In this document: positions 36,400 to 47,250 of the stretch, in pieces
Numbering within the stretch: the first letter of the stretch is position 1
How the letters are laid out: the number at the start of each line of letters is the position of its first letter
Assembly: GCF_954871325.1 (NCBI RefSeq)
Contig: NC_088775.1
Coordinates: 62,659,561-62,723,560, forward strand
Origin: Gordionus sp. m RMFG-2023
Taxonomy: Eukaryota; Nematomorpha; Gordioida; Chordodea; Parachordodidae
Direction of reading: 5' to 3'
Length of the DNA stretch: 64,000 nucleotides
Notes under the pieces: model-generated
What the model saw: the letters and a program-made list of their open reading frames with translations, nothing else
The model's database searches: none
What the model was told of the DNA's origin: nothing
Position numbers and translations under genes: made by a program

Positions 36400-37419
36400 A
36401 TAAATAATGAAAGCAAATCATTTCTAAAAATAATAATTTTTTAATAAAAATATTTTTGATTACGGACATAAAAAAAAATTACGTCTCAACAAGTGATAAA
36501 ATAGGTTGATTAATTTATACACTGCTTCAATTGATAATGGTTTTTAAAAACCACACAAGACAATATAACTCTTAGCATAAAACTAATATAACGTTGTGTT
36601 ACCATTTTAGAAAATGATTTATTGAATGGACTAATAAGGTAAAATTTGTAGGTCTAACCAAATATAATTCTTGAAGAAGAGAATATAAACGACTAATCCA
36701 AATCATAAAACTTTATGGTGGTTAGAGCTTTTTCTTAGATATCATTATGAAAACTAGATAGGTAATAGAGGAAATTATTGTGAGATATTAAATTTCTAAA
36801 TAATTATCTTCCATTTTTATGATATCAAACGATTAGACAGTTGACCATTATTGTTCATCTAAATTATGCAATCAAATGCTCTCAGCAGCAGGAGTAATAA
36901 TCTTAAATTATAATAGCCACACAAAATAGATGCTGGTTAATTTGCATAGCCATAACAATCACGATGTAAACTCATATCAGAATTTATTATTTTAGATAAA
37001 TTGATAATTCTCCAAGAAATACAGTGGCAGCATTGCATTCTTTAGAATATATTTTGTATTCCAAACATAATAAAATTATGGTATATTTTGGCAATAATAT
37101 CAATTAGTATAGGAAAAAGTGAGAGGACCTTTTCTTCATTACTGAGATTAAAAACCTATATCAAAAATACGACATCTTAAAATTGATTGAGACTAGAATT
37201 ACTCATCGAGATCTAATTCCTAAGACAGAATAAATTATTTTAAAAAATTAGAGCAATCGAAAAGAGGATTAAATTTTTATTTAACAACGATATTTTGTTC
37301 AACTTTTTAAATCATTATAAAATATAGAATTTTATATTTTATTGTTATTTACATATCGGTTTAGAAAGCTATAATATTTTTTTAACAGTATTATATTCTC
37401 TCTTACAGGGTTTCCCATT

Positions 37420-37936
37420 CAAAAAAGAAAAAGTCTCAATCAAATAACGGAAAAGTTTCAATCATAAAAAGAAAAGGTCCGATCAAAAAAGAAAAAGTGT
37501 CAATCATAAAAGGAAAAGCTTCACTCAAAAAAGTAAAATGCACAATCCAAAAAGGAAAAGTTTCAATCATAAAAGGAAAAGGTCCGATCAAAAAAGGATA
37601 AGGATCAATCATAAAAGGAAAAGCTTCAATCAAAAAAGGAAAAGGCCCAATCCAAAAAGGAAAAGTGTCTATCAAAAAAGGAAAAGGGTCAATCATAAAA
37701 GGGAAAACTTCAATCAAAAACGGAAAAGGTCCAATCAAAGGAAAAGTGTCAATCATAAAAGGAAAAGCTTTAATCAAAAAAGGAAAAGGCCCAATCCAAA
37801 AAGGATAAGTGTCTAACAAAACAGGGAAAGGTCCGATCAAAAGAGGAAAAGGCCCAATCCAAAAAGGAAAAGTGTCTATCAAAAAAGGAAAAGTGTCAAT
37901 CATAAAAGAAAAGCTTCAATCAAAAAAGGAAAAATG
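37420..37936. repeat. 21-bp minisatellite, about 24 units
   Basis: Units such as TCAATCATAAAAGGAAAAG plus CT/TG/GG follow one another at a 21-base period, with variants TCAATCAAAAAAGG and CCAATCCAAAAAGG. Because 21 is a multiple of three and the units lack stops, both strands stay open for over 90 codons (FPFLIDT-type heptads on the minus strand, KRKSFNQ-type on the plus). That is a consequence of the repeat, not evidence of a gene. Confidence 0.92.
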
Positions 37937-37941
37937 TAAAA

Positions 37942-39312
37942 CAGGGACGTAGCCAGGATTTTCTCATGGGGGTGGGGGTTAAAAATCTTTTAGGAAGTGA
38001 AGCCTCCCAAACATCCCATTTTTATGAACACTCAATAGCTTATATCCTTTGCTATGAAATTATTTTAAATATTTGTATTTAACAAAATTGGAGAGAGTAT
38101 TTCATTATAATTTTATTTATTATATAAAAATACTTTAGCATAAATAACATTTCTATATTTTTAATATTTAATGGGGCTAATTCATTTAAACGTTTTCATC
38201 GGTGGTATTTCTTAAATAGGTTTTTAACCTTTTTAAAGTTGAAAAAGACCTTTCATTAGTGAAAGTATTAATTAAGGTAGCTAAAATAATTAATAAGACA
38301 GGGAATATAAAGTGTAATTAAGCATGGAAAGGACCTGAAAAGCATTTTTTGATCTTAAAGAATACTCTGTTCTGTCAAGATTTATATACCAAAATCCGAC
38401 ATCACAAAGTAACTTATCATATGAGTCTACTAAATTTTCAGCGTAAAACTCTGAGATTTTCTTAATATCCTTTCATGTTTCAAGATCAACCGGTAAAAGA
38501 AAAAAAAAGCTTTTTAAAATAAATTATGACTAATAAATCTTTCCTTTAATTGAAATAAAAATGTATCAATAAGGGGAATATAAATGTTACTTTATAAAAA
38601 TCCTCAATCGTAGTCAATATTTGAGCGATTGGATTGTCTAGAAACTACTCTAGGTTTAAAATTTTCAATCCCAAATATATTAGAATTTTCTTTACTTGCT
38701 TATATATTTCATGAAATTCATCCACACTCTCTCTGATTTTTGTTAATATTTCAACAACCTTTGCTCTATTCATAACCTCCCTTAAATCCAAATCAATTTT
38801 TTGTAGCATTTTGCTAAAATCATATGTATAATTAAATAAAAAATAAACACATTGAATTGATATTAAAAATTGTGGCTGAATGATAGCCTGCAAATCTTAG
38901 CATCTGCTGAATCTTTTTCCTTGCTTGATATAAAAATTCCAGTGCTGCAAATACAACATCATATAGTTCAATAAAGAGTTTCACCGACTCTTATCTTACA
39001 ATGAATCTAGTCGGACAAAATGTTTTTAGTTTCTTTTTTTGATTTGAGTCAAATTATGATTCATTTGAATAAACATGGAATATGACAAACTAGATTAGTT
39101 TTATGCAATGCAAAATAATTTAAAATTTATTTTAAAAAATATATAAACAATCAAATACTGTACATTAATTACTATTTATAATAAATTAAAATTTTAAGCA
39201 TTTATTATCAATTTAGTAAATTTTAAAAAAAAAATATTTTTAATTTAATTTTTAAAAGAAATACTTATGGAGGGGGGGGGGGTCGCTCAAACCCCCCCCT
39301 ACCTACACTACT
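37942..39312 (-). mobile_element. ZMYM-type hAT, decayed copy in the minisatellite
   Basis: The termini CAGGGACGTAGCCAGGATT and (inverse) CAGTAGTGTAGGTAGGGG match the hAT at 44479-46565. The target duplication is degraded (ATGTAAAA / GTGTCAAA), the right copy being a minisatellite unit. Minus-strand frames (38645-39060) contain FLISIQCVYFLFNYTYDFSK and LQKIDLDLREV, which match the better copy nearly residue for residue but with stops and gaps. Confidence 0.8.
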
Positions 39313-40642
39313 GGTGTCAAACAAGGTCCAAACAAAAATAGGAAAATCGTTATTTTAAAATTTTGTTTAAAAAAATTATAAATTTTTATTTTTCTTACTC
39401 TTCTCAATTTATTTTTCTTCTCATTTTTGATAATTCTTTTGTCTTTTTAAAAATAATTTACAAATTGTTCTGGTTATTTTTCTTCACTGCTTCTACTTGA
39501 TTTTTTATGTCATTTTTTAACAATTCTTTCCTCTTTTTTCATCCTGCATAACAATATTTTGAATTTTTATGATTTTTTCTCCTTAGATTGTAATCTTTTA
39601 CATACATTTATAACATTTTTTATCTCTTTAAGTCATTTTAATCATTATTTTTTTTATCTTCTCATTTTATTTGATTATTCTTTATTGCTTTTTAAAAATA
39701 ATTGTTTTTTTAAAGAATTTAAAATGATTCTATTTTATTAATTTACATATCGTTTGGTATTACAGTTCAATTTTATTTAATTTTAAAAAGGTACATTATA
39801 ACCAAACGATTAATGTAGCAATTGTAATTAAATAATTTGATATATAGAAAATTCTAATATAAAAAAATTGTCTGCCAAAAATTTAGGGAGAATTAAAAAT
39901 TCCTAAAAAGATTTATCAAAAATGAGAAGAAAAAATTGATAAAGCTTCTAAAAAACAAAGATTAAAAATGACTTAAAGAGATTGAAAAGGTTAGAAATGT
40001 TTGTAAAAGATTACAATATAAGGAAGAAAAATCATAAAAAGTCAAAATATTATTATTTAATGAAAAAAAAAGTAAAGAATTGTGTAAACATGACATACAG
40101 GGTTTCCCATTCAAAAAAGGAAAAGTTTCATAAAAGGAAAAGGTCTAATCAAAAAAGGAAAAGGGTTAATCATAAAAGGAAAAGCTTCAATTAAAAAAGA
40201 AAAAGTATCAATCAAAAAATAAAAAGTCCCAAAGTTTAGTAAAATGTTCGATCAAAAAGGAAAAGTGTCAAACAAAAAGAAAAAGGTACAATCAAGGGAA
40301 AAGTGACAATCAAAAAAGAAAAATTCCCTAGAGGAAAGGAAAAGTATCAAGCAAAAAAGGAAAATCGTTATTTTTTTAAATATTTTTTTAAAAAATTTAA
40401 TTTAGTCTAGCAATTGTAATTAAATATTTTGATATGTAAAATATTCTAATATAAAAAAATTGTCTGCCAAAAATTTAGTAAAAATTAAATATAATTCCAA
40501 TAAGAATTATCAAAATGAGAAAAAAATTGAGATAATATCAAATTAATAAAGATTAAAAATGACTTTAAAGAGATTAAAGGTTAGAAATGTATGTAAAAGA
40601 TTACACTATAAGGAGAAAAAATTATAAAAAGAATATTGTAAG

Positions 40643-41080
40643 TGTTGTAGCTGTTGAAAAAAAGAAGAAATAAATTTAATATAATACATCAAATGTCAGT
40701 TATTTTCTGACAGGGAAATTAAGTTTTCCTTGGGGGAAGAAGGGGAGATAAGGATCACGGGGTGTTTTCATTGTTCGGAAAAACCCGTAGTTGGAGATTG
40801 GGAGATATTGGATTAGATGTCAGCTGTGGACCTTTGGATGTCAGCTGTGGACCTTTGAGAAATGAAGAATTGGATAATTATATTATATTATATTTTTCTA
40901 CATATTTTATGTTAGATTGTTGTGGTTTTATTGGAAATAAAGATAATTATGTTAAATATGGATCGTCGTTAATGGTCAATGGTATTTATTTAATATTATT
41001 AGAAAGAATTATTTTGGGTTGTTAAGTTATATAATTGAGAGTAAAGGGCATTTTTGTTATATTTAAGGTAATTTGTAATA
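40643..41080 (+). repeat. Left LTR
   Basis: 438 bp. It contains a tandem GATGTCAGCTGTGGACCTTTG pair (about 40818-40858). An 87-codon open stretch (40762-41025) lies inside and is repeated in the right LTR; it is not considered a gene. Confidence 0.93.
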
Positions 41081-42931
41081 TTGGTGCCGTGACCAGGATC
41101 GAAAGAGTGGGTTGATTCGGTTTTAAAGTAAAACAAAATTTTTGTTGTATACATATTACATAAGAGAAATTTTGACAATGCAATGTACTAAAAACTATAC
41201 ATATACATGAGTTTAAGGATTTCTATACTTTTATATTTAACTTAAAAGGTGTAAGATAGAAAGTATGTAATGAGTATTAGGCAGAAATATGGAAATAAGA
41301 TCAGGAATTTAAGACAGTAATATTTGGTATATTATCTTATGTCTAGATGTATATGGTACATATAATCTTGATCATTATTTGGTATGCCTTAAAACTCATT
41401 GAATGGTGTTATAGGTATTCCGTCATAGGAAGCTGAAAGACCTCATGAACAGCAGGACAGAAAGGATTGTTAAATATTTAAATATGTGAAATTTATGAAA
41501 ATATATATGGATATAGACTTTTGTAATAAAGTGTGTATTATTTAATTATGCATTTTGGGTTTGTAAAGGGATGAATATGTATGGGATAATTTATTATTAA
41601 TTAAGGTTAATATATTGCATAGGTAACATATGATATATTTAACTATGAATTATTATTTATAATGTTAATATATTGTATAGGTAACATATGATATATTTAA
41701 TTATGAATGAGAATTTGAAGGAATTGAAGTATGATGAAGTCAGAATAATATCTATAATGTTAGATGTGGATAGTTATTTTGATTTAGTGTCTGCATTTAG
41801 TGTATATATAAATGGATAGGAATTTGTATGATACATTAGATGGTGTATAATATTTTTTTTTTCCAAATTATGAAATCTTTATATTTAATATGTATATTTT
41901 TTTTTTAAATTATAAATTTTTATAAGAAGTTTTATTTGCAATTATTATATTATTTGTGTGGTATGCAATGATGTGAAGGGAAAATATTTTTACAGATAAG
42001 GTCAGCCCGTGTTGAGGGGTATGCCTTGAGGTGAAAATATTGTTTAGTTTGCATACTGGGGAAAGTTTTTTTTTTGTAAATTTATGCTGCATAATACATT
42101 TTTTTTAATCTTTTTAATAATTTTATAACACATCACATTTTACTATTTAATTATGAACATATTTTTAAAGAAAAGACTCAAATTATTTTATATTGTGAAG
42201 GTATATTAAAAATTCTTTACATATATACCATATAGCCCATTATATTATCAATTTTTGTTACTTTGCATTCTACATTTTTGTGAATTTGTGCTAATTGTGA
42301 TGACAGAGTTAGGTAGAAATGGTATATTTTTCTTAGGATACTGAGTAATTCCTAGATGGAAAATATTGTATTTTCTACATATTATATATTTGTTCCTTCA
42401 TATATAATATTAAATGTATTTATATACGTATGTATTGTAATTTTATTTATAATCTTTGTTCGGCCAAGTTTCGCAATTATTTTTAATACCTAAAGATGGA
42501 TTTTTATATTCATTTTAGGAAATATTTATAAAGATGTAGCTTTGTTTTTTTTCACATGATAGAATGAAAATTACATGTGTTGAAATTGCGTCTCACACAT
42601 AGACAATGTTTTCACATTACATTATTATATGTAAAATTATTATTTCCTAATTATCATGAATCATACCCTAATAATGTATATTATAGCTAGTAGTTCCCAA
42701 ATGTCTTAAAATGAATAAATTATTATGTTTTGCGGATATTACATTGTCCATATTAATGTTCCGTAAATTATAAATGCAGATACCCCCATGTACATGTCAT
42801 TATTGATAATGTCTGTTTTGGCGATTTTATATTGAAATGTACTGGAATTCTTATATTATAAATCATTATAAGGGAAGTTGATTCGATAAATTCCCTGAAC
42901 ATCTTCAAGGCGTCCCAATACAATTATAATG

Positions 42932-42994
42932 GGCGAGTCGATACAATTCAAAGAGGTGATTCGATACAATTCAAAGGGGCGATTCGATACAACA
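42932..42994. repeat. 23-bp tandem repeats before the right LTR
   Basis: Nearly three units of GG(C/T)GA(G/T)TCGATACAATTC plus AAAGA/G. They lie 40 bp upstream of the right LTR, where a polypurine tract is expected; the sequence between them is purine-rich (AAAGAGAGGGACG, GAAGGG). Confidence 0.75.
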
Positions 42995-43036
42995 CCACCA
43001 CAAAGAGAGGGACGCTGGGCTTGTGAAGGGTAGGCG

Positions 43037-43474
43037 TGTTGTAGCTGTTGAAAAAAAGAAGAAATAAATTTAATATAATACATCAAATGTCAGTTATTTT
43101 CTGACAGGGAAATTAAGTTTTCCTTGGGGGAAGAAGGGGAGATAAGGATCACGGGGTGTTTTCATTGTTCGGAAAAACTCGTAGTTGGAGATTGGGAGAT
43201 ATTGGATTAGATGTCAGCTGTGGACCTTTGGATGTCAGCTGTGGACCTTTGAGAAATGAAGAATTGGATAATTATATTATATTATATTTTTCTACATATT
43301 TTATGTTAGATTGTTGTGGTTTTATTGGAAATAAAGATAATTATGTTAAATATGGATCGTCGTTAATGGTCAATGGTATTTATTTAATATTATTAGAAAG
43401 AATTATTTTGGGTTGTTAAGTTATATAATTGAGAGTAAAGGGCATTTTTGTTATATTTAAGGTAATTTGTAATA
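43037..43474 (+). repeat. Right LTR
   Basis: 438 bp, virtually identical to the left LTR, preceded by the purine-rich GTGAAGGGTAGGCG. Confidence 0.93.
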
Positions 43475-44478
43475 GTAAGTATGATGAAAAAAAAGTACCG
43501 AGTTGTTTAAAAAAATGGAGCAGAGAAGGGAAAAAAAATAACGGAAAATATTTAAATTATTTTTAAAATGACAAAAGAATTATCAAAAATGAGAAGAAAA
43601 ATAAATTGAGAAAAGATAGTAAGAAAAATAAAGAAAAGAAATCGCAAAAAGTTAAAAATAAAATAAGAAGGAATAAGAAAAATAAGAAAAATTGACAAGA
43701 AAAAAATTTTTAAAAATAACAATTTTCCTTTTTTGATTGACACTTTTCCTTTTTTGATTGACATTTTCTTATGATTGATTCCTTTCTTGATTGAAACTTT
43801 TAGTTTTTTGATAAAATCGAGTAGAAGCAGTAAAAAATAACAGGATAAATTTATAAATTATTTTTAAAAAGACAAAAGAATTATCAAAAATGAGAAGAAA
43901 AATAAATTGAGAAAAGATATAGTAAGAATAATAAAAATTTTAAAAACAACGATTATTCTTTTTTGAATGGGAATTTTCCAGGGATCCAAATCGAAACAAA
44001 TATCGGTCAGTTCGGATAAAAATAACTGTTCAAGTTTCAGGTTCGGTTCATAAAAAATAAAAATATCGGTTCGGTTCGAACCTCTAATAACCGGTTTGAA
44101 CACTTTTGTATTCAAACCTACATTCAAATTATGTATAGGGAAGAATATTTTTATTTATTTCATTTAATTAAAATAAAAAAAACTTACATTTTTATTAATT
44201 GCACATTATAAAATAGTATTTAATTTATAAATATAACAAATAAATATCAATTGATTAATTTAATTTTAATATGAACAATTGCTTAAAATTTTTTTATTAA
44301 GCCGCACAATTAATATATTTTCAAGATTCGTCTCACTCAAATTACATATATAAGGAGATAGTATAAATTTATTTGTTGAAAAACATCTTTCCACACTAAC
44401 TTGGGTAGCCGGCACTGCCAGTATGATATTAGATTTGATGTGTCATTTATTATACTATATGTAAATAATTTATACATT

Positions 44479-46565
44479 CAGTGGCGTAGCCAGGATTGAT
44501 CCATGGGGGGGGGGGGGGGGGGGGGTTTGAAAAATTTTTTGGGGGCTTCGCCCCCAAACCCCTTTTTAGAATTAAAATTTTTGCCAAATTTATAATTAAT
44601 AAGCGACTGAAAGCATTATTTTGAAAATGTTATCAATGTTTAGTAAATTGTATATTAATTCAATCTATTCGATGTAAAAAAAATTTGCCTCCCCCCAAAC
44701 CTTCCAATTTTATGATCAACTCAATATATCTTATTCTATGTTAAAAATAATTATTTTAATTAAATTTTTGCATATAACAATATTTTGCAGAGATTTTATT
44801 TATTATTAACTTTATTTATTTAACTATGTTTTTATTTTAATAATATATAAAAAAATAAATTTCAAAATATATAAATTTTATACAGATTATTATATTAAAA
44901 ATTGAATGTAAATAAACTATATTTTAAAAAAATAAAATATGTAATTCTTGCTAAAAAAATACAATTTAACAATTTTATTTAGTATAAACCCTTTATTTAA
45001 CTATGTGTTTATTTTATATACAAAAAATAAATTTCAAAATTAGAAATTTTATACAGATTACTATTTTAAAAATTGATTGTAAATATCTATATTTTAAAAA
45101 AATAAAATTACAATAATTTAAAAAAATATAATTTAACAGTTATATTTAATACAAATGAGTATATTATATAAATAATTCTTATTGTAGGTGCAATACTATT
45201 ATTAATATAGTATAAAAATATCATGACTAAAAATTCATTATAATTAAGTTTTACATATAAAAATTTTATGACTAAGAAAATATTACAATTATATGATTTG
45301 AATTTATAAAGAGAGGTCTACTTTTCTCTGAGATTTGGCTAATTCATCTAGAATCAAATTTTTATCTAGAATAATCTCCTTATAAATATTTAATAGGGCT
45401 AATCCATTTAAACGGTTTTCACCGGTGCTATTTCTTAAATAGGTTTTTACCCTTTTCAAAGTTGAAAAAGACCTTTCATTAGTACAGGTACTAATCGGTA
45501 AATTAGCTAAAATAAAAAACAATGTTTTGATATTGGGCAGGGAATCTAAAGTGCAATTACACATGGAAAGGGCCTGCAAAGCATTTTTTGGTCTCAAAGA
45601 GTACTCTATTCTGCCAAGATTTTTATACTAAAATTCGACATCACAAAGTAACTTATCATACGACCCTAATAAATCATCAGAATAAAACTCTGAGATGTTC
45701 TTAATATCCTCTCGCGTTTCAAGTGTAATCAACAATTCAGACTCAACCGGCAAAAGAAAATAAAAGCTTTTTAAAATAAAATTGTGACTTATAAATCTTT
45801 CCTTTAATTGAAATAAAAATGTATCAATAAGTGGAATAAAAATGTTAATTTTATAAAAATCCTCAATCGTAGATGCATCAATATTTGAGCGATTGGATTG
45901 TCTAGAAACTACTCTAGGTTTAAAAATTTCAATCCCAAACATATTAGCGATCTCCTTTACTTTCTCATATATTTCTTGAAATTTTTCATCCACATTATCT
46001 CTGATATTTGTTAATATTTCAACAATATCCTTTGCCTTATATATAACCTCCCTTAAATCCAAATCAATTTTTTGTAACATTTTGCTAAAATCATATGTAT
46101 AATTAAATAAAAAATAAACACATTGAATTGAAATTAAAAATTGAGGCTTCGTAATAGCTTGTAAAAGATTTTCCGCATTTGCGGAATCTTTTTCTTTGCG
46201 TAATATGTATGATTCCAGTGCCGCAAAAATAACCTCATATAACTCGATGAAAACCTTCACCGATTGTTGTCTTTCAATGAATCTTGTGGGACAAAATCTT
46301 TTGAATTTTTTTTTTGAATTTTTTGAATCAATTTCATCGAACGTTTGGGTAAAAATCTCCCTCTTCTTGGGTGGGGTATTCATATTCATATAGTATTATA
46401 TATAATATATTATCTTATTTCTCTAAATTGAAACCGTTTTTTAAATATAATTATTCGCAATAAAAAAATAATAATTTTTTATTTTATAAAAAAAAAAAAC
46501 ATTTTTTTTATTTTCCATGGGGGGGGTTTCGACCCCAAACCCCCCCCCCCTTGTCTACGCCACTG
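44479..46565 (-). mobile_element. Inner ZMYM-type hAT with perfect target duplication
   Basis: The ends are CAGTGGCGTAGCCAGG and (inverse) CAGTGGCGTAGACAAG. TATACATT is duplicated at 44471-44478 and 46566-46573. Long G/C runs and GGGGGCTTCGCCCCC lie just inside. It is 2,087 bp and carries one transposase reading frame (45304-46389, minus strand) missing the usual N-terminal zinc-finger part. Confidence 0.93.
45304..46389 (-). pseudogene. ZMYM1-like hAT transposase, C-terminal two thirds, one internal stop
   Basis: From 46389: MNMNTPPKKREIFTQTFDEI, then CPTRFIERQQSVKVF, FLISIQCVYFLFNYTYDFSK, LQKIDLDLREVIYKAKDIVE, KPRVVSRQSNRSN and IDTFLFQLKERF. After a TAG at about 45,628 the same frame continues SLRPKNALQALSMC, LANLPISTCTNERSFSTLKR and VKTYLRNSTGENRLNGLAL, the dimerisation domain. 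About 361 codons with that single in-frame stop, where relatives often have Trp. The N-terminal DUF4371-type region is absent. This is the most complete transposase in the window. Confidence 0.88.
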
Positions 46566-46889
46566 TATACATTGGATTTAATATATCTCTAGGCATTATA
46601 ATTTATAAGCTTAAAATATTTAAAAAATGTTGTAAAATGGCAATATACTAAAGTAAGTTTATAAAAATGATGACTGGCACTTATCAAACGAAAATCTTTA
46701 AAACAATTCGAATATAATTAAAATTTTTGCAATATACTAGTAATAACTTACAAATTATTTTAAAGCATAAAATTATGAGACTCGAACCTATAAGGGGCAT
46801 TTTAGCGGTTTAGATTCGGTTTAGGTTTGATAAAAAATACCGGTTTTTAGTAGTTTAATGGTTCGGTTGAGATTCGCTTTGGATCCTTG

Positions 46890-47250
46890 GAATTTTCTTT
46901 TTTGATTGACACTTTTTCTTTCCTTTTGGGAATTTTCCTTTTTTGATTGACACTTTTCCTTTTTTGTTTAACACTTTTCCTTTTTTGATTGAACCCTTCC
47001 CTATTTAGTTTGACATTTTTCCTTTTTTGATAGAACCCTTTCCTTTTTAGTTTCATACTTTTCCTTTTTTGATCGGATTTTTTCTTAAACCTTTAAAACT
47101 TTTCCTTTTTTGATTGACACATTCTTTTTTTGATTGGACCTTTTCCTTTTAATTGACCCTTTTTATTTTTTGATCGACCTTTTCCTTTTATGATTAAAAC
47201 ATTTCCTTTTTTTATTGGGCCTTTTCCTTCTTTAAATGGGAAACCCTGTA
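46890..47250 (-). repeat. Right minisatellite arm of copy 2
   Basis: TTTTGATTGACACTTTTCC-type units (the inverse of the 21-bp unit) run from the hAT target site to the terminus AAATGGGAAACCCTGTA. Confidence 0.85.

Larger units (their letters stand above)
33084..37300 (+). mobile_element. hAT relic split by a LINE insertion
   Basis: The left terminus CAGGGGCGTCACTAGCC (33084) is followed by a long G run. After the LINE (33339-36399) the relic resumes; at about 37060-37290 the plus strand reads IPNIIKLWYILAIISI, then SERTFSSLLRLKTYIKNTTS, a ZMYM-type hAT dimerisation block. The same terminus in inverse (GTTAGTGATGCCCCTG) closes the relic at 63144. The right terminus here is not recognisable. 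Confidence 0.55.
37404..40095 (+). repeat. Minisatellite foldback-like element, copy 1
   Basis: It begins TACAGGGTTTCCCATTC, followed by the 21-bp minisatellite (37420-37936), a hAT inserted in the minisatellite (37942-39312), residual units, TCGTTATTTTAAAATTTTG, and a pyrimidine-rich arm (39345-39745). A palindromic centre at about 39,750-39,810 (TCGTTTGGT ... ACCAAACGA) leads into a purine-rich arm (39,830-40,060) that is the inverse of 39,540-39,745, as in a foldback element. The far terminus is cut off where copy 2 begins. Confidence 0.65.
40643..43474 (+). mobile_element. Young non-autonomous LTR retrotransposon
   Basis: Two 438-bp LTRs flank a 1,956-bp internal region, and GTAAG is duplicated on both sides (40638-40642, 43475-43479). 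Directly after the left LTR is a primer-binding site TTGGTGCCGTGACCAGGATC (41081-41100), complementary in form to a tRNA 3' end. The internal region has no reading frame resembling gag or pol, so the element must borrow proteins from a relative. The LTRs begin TGTTGTAG and end TTGTAATA. I see one LTR difference (C/T at 40782 versus 43176), implying recent insertion. Confidence 0.92.
43979..46889 (-). mobile_element. Outer hAT (CAGGGATCCAAA family), interrupted
   Basis: The termini CAGGGATCCAAA and (inverse) CAAGGATCCAAA are flanked by a perfect 8-bp duplication GAATTTTC (43971-43978, 46890-46897) lying in minisatellite sequence. Subterminal TCGGTTCGGTTCGAACC-type repeats occur near both ends. 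On the minus strand (about 44385-44440), ILAVPATQVSVER is the dimerisation motif of a hAT transposase. Without the inner hAT the element is about 0.8 kb, so it was already a deletion derivative. Confidence 0.85.
40096..47250 (+). mobile_element. Minisatellite foldback-like element, copy 2, with nested insertions
   Basis: The left end TACAGGGTTTCCCATTCAAA and the right end (inverse TACAGGGTTTCCCATTTAAA) form a 20-bp inverted pair with one mismatch; a TA at each side could be the target duplication. Minisatellite arms lie inside both ends: 40110-40370, and 43720-43810 plus 46890-47240 in inverse orientation. Removing the LTR element (40643-43474) and the hAT pair (43979-46889) leaves a core of about 1.4 kb without coding capacity. 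The termini resemble Tc1/mariner ends. Confidence 0.65.

Noticed and set aside
37436-37903. 155-codon repetitive minus-strand frame
   Set aside because: It is only the 21-bp minisatellite read in frame; the other strand is equally open.
37404-40400. CRISPR-like regularly spaced repeats
   Set aside because: The repeats are contiguous 21-bp minisatellite units without unique spacers, in a eukaryotic intron.
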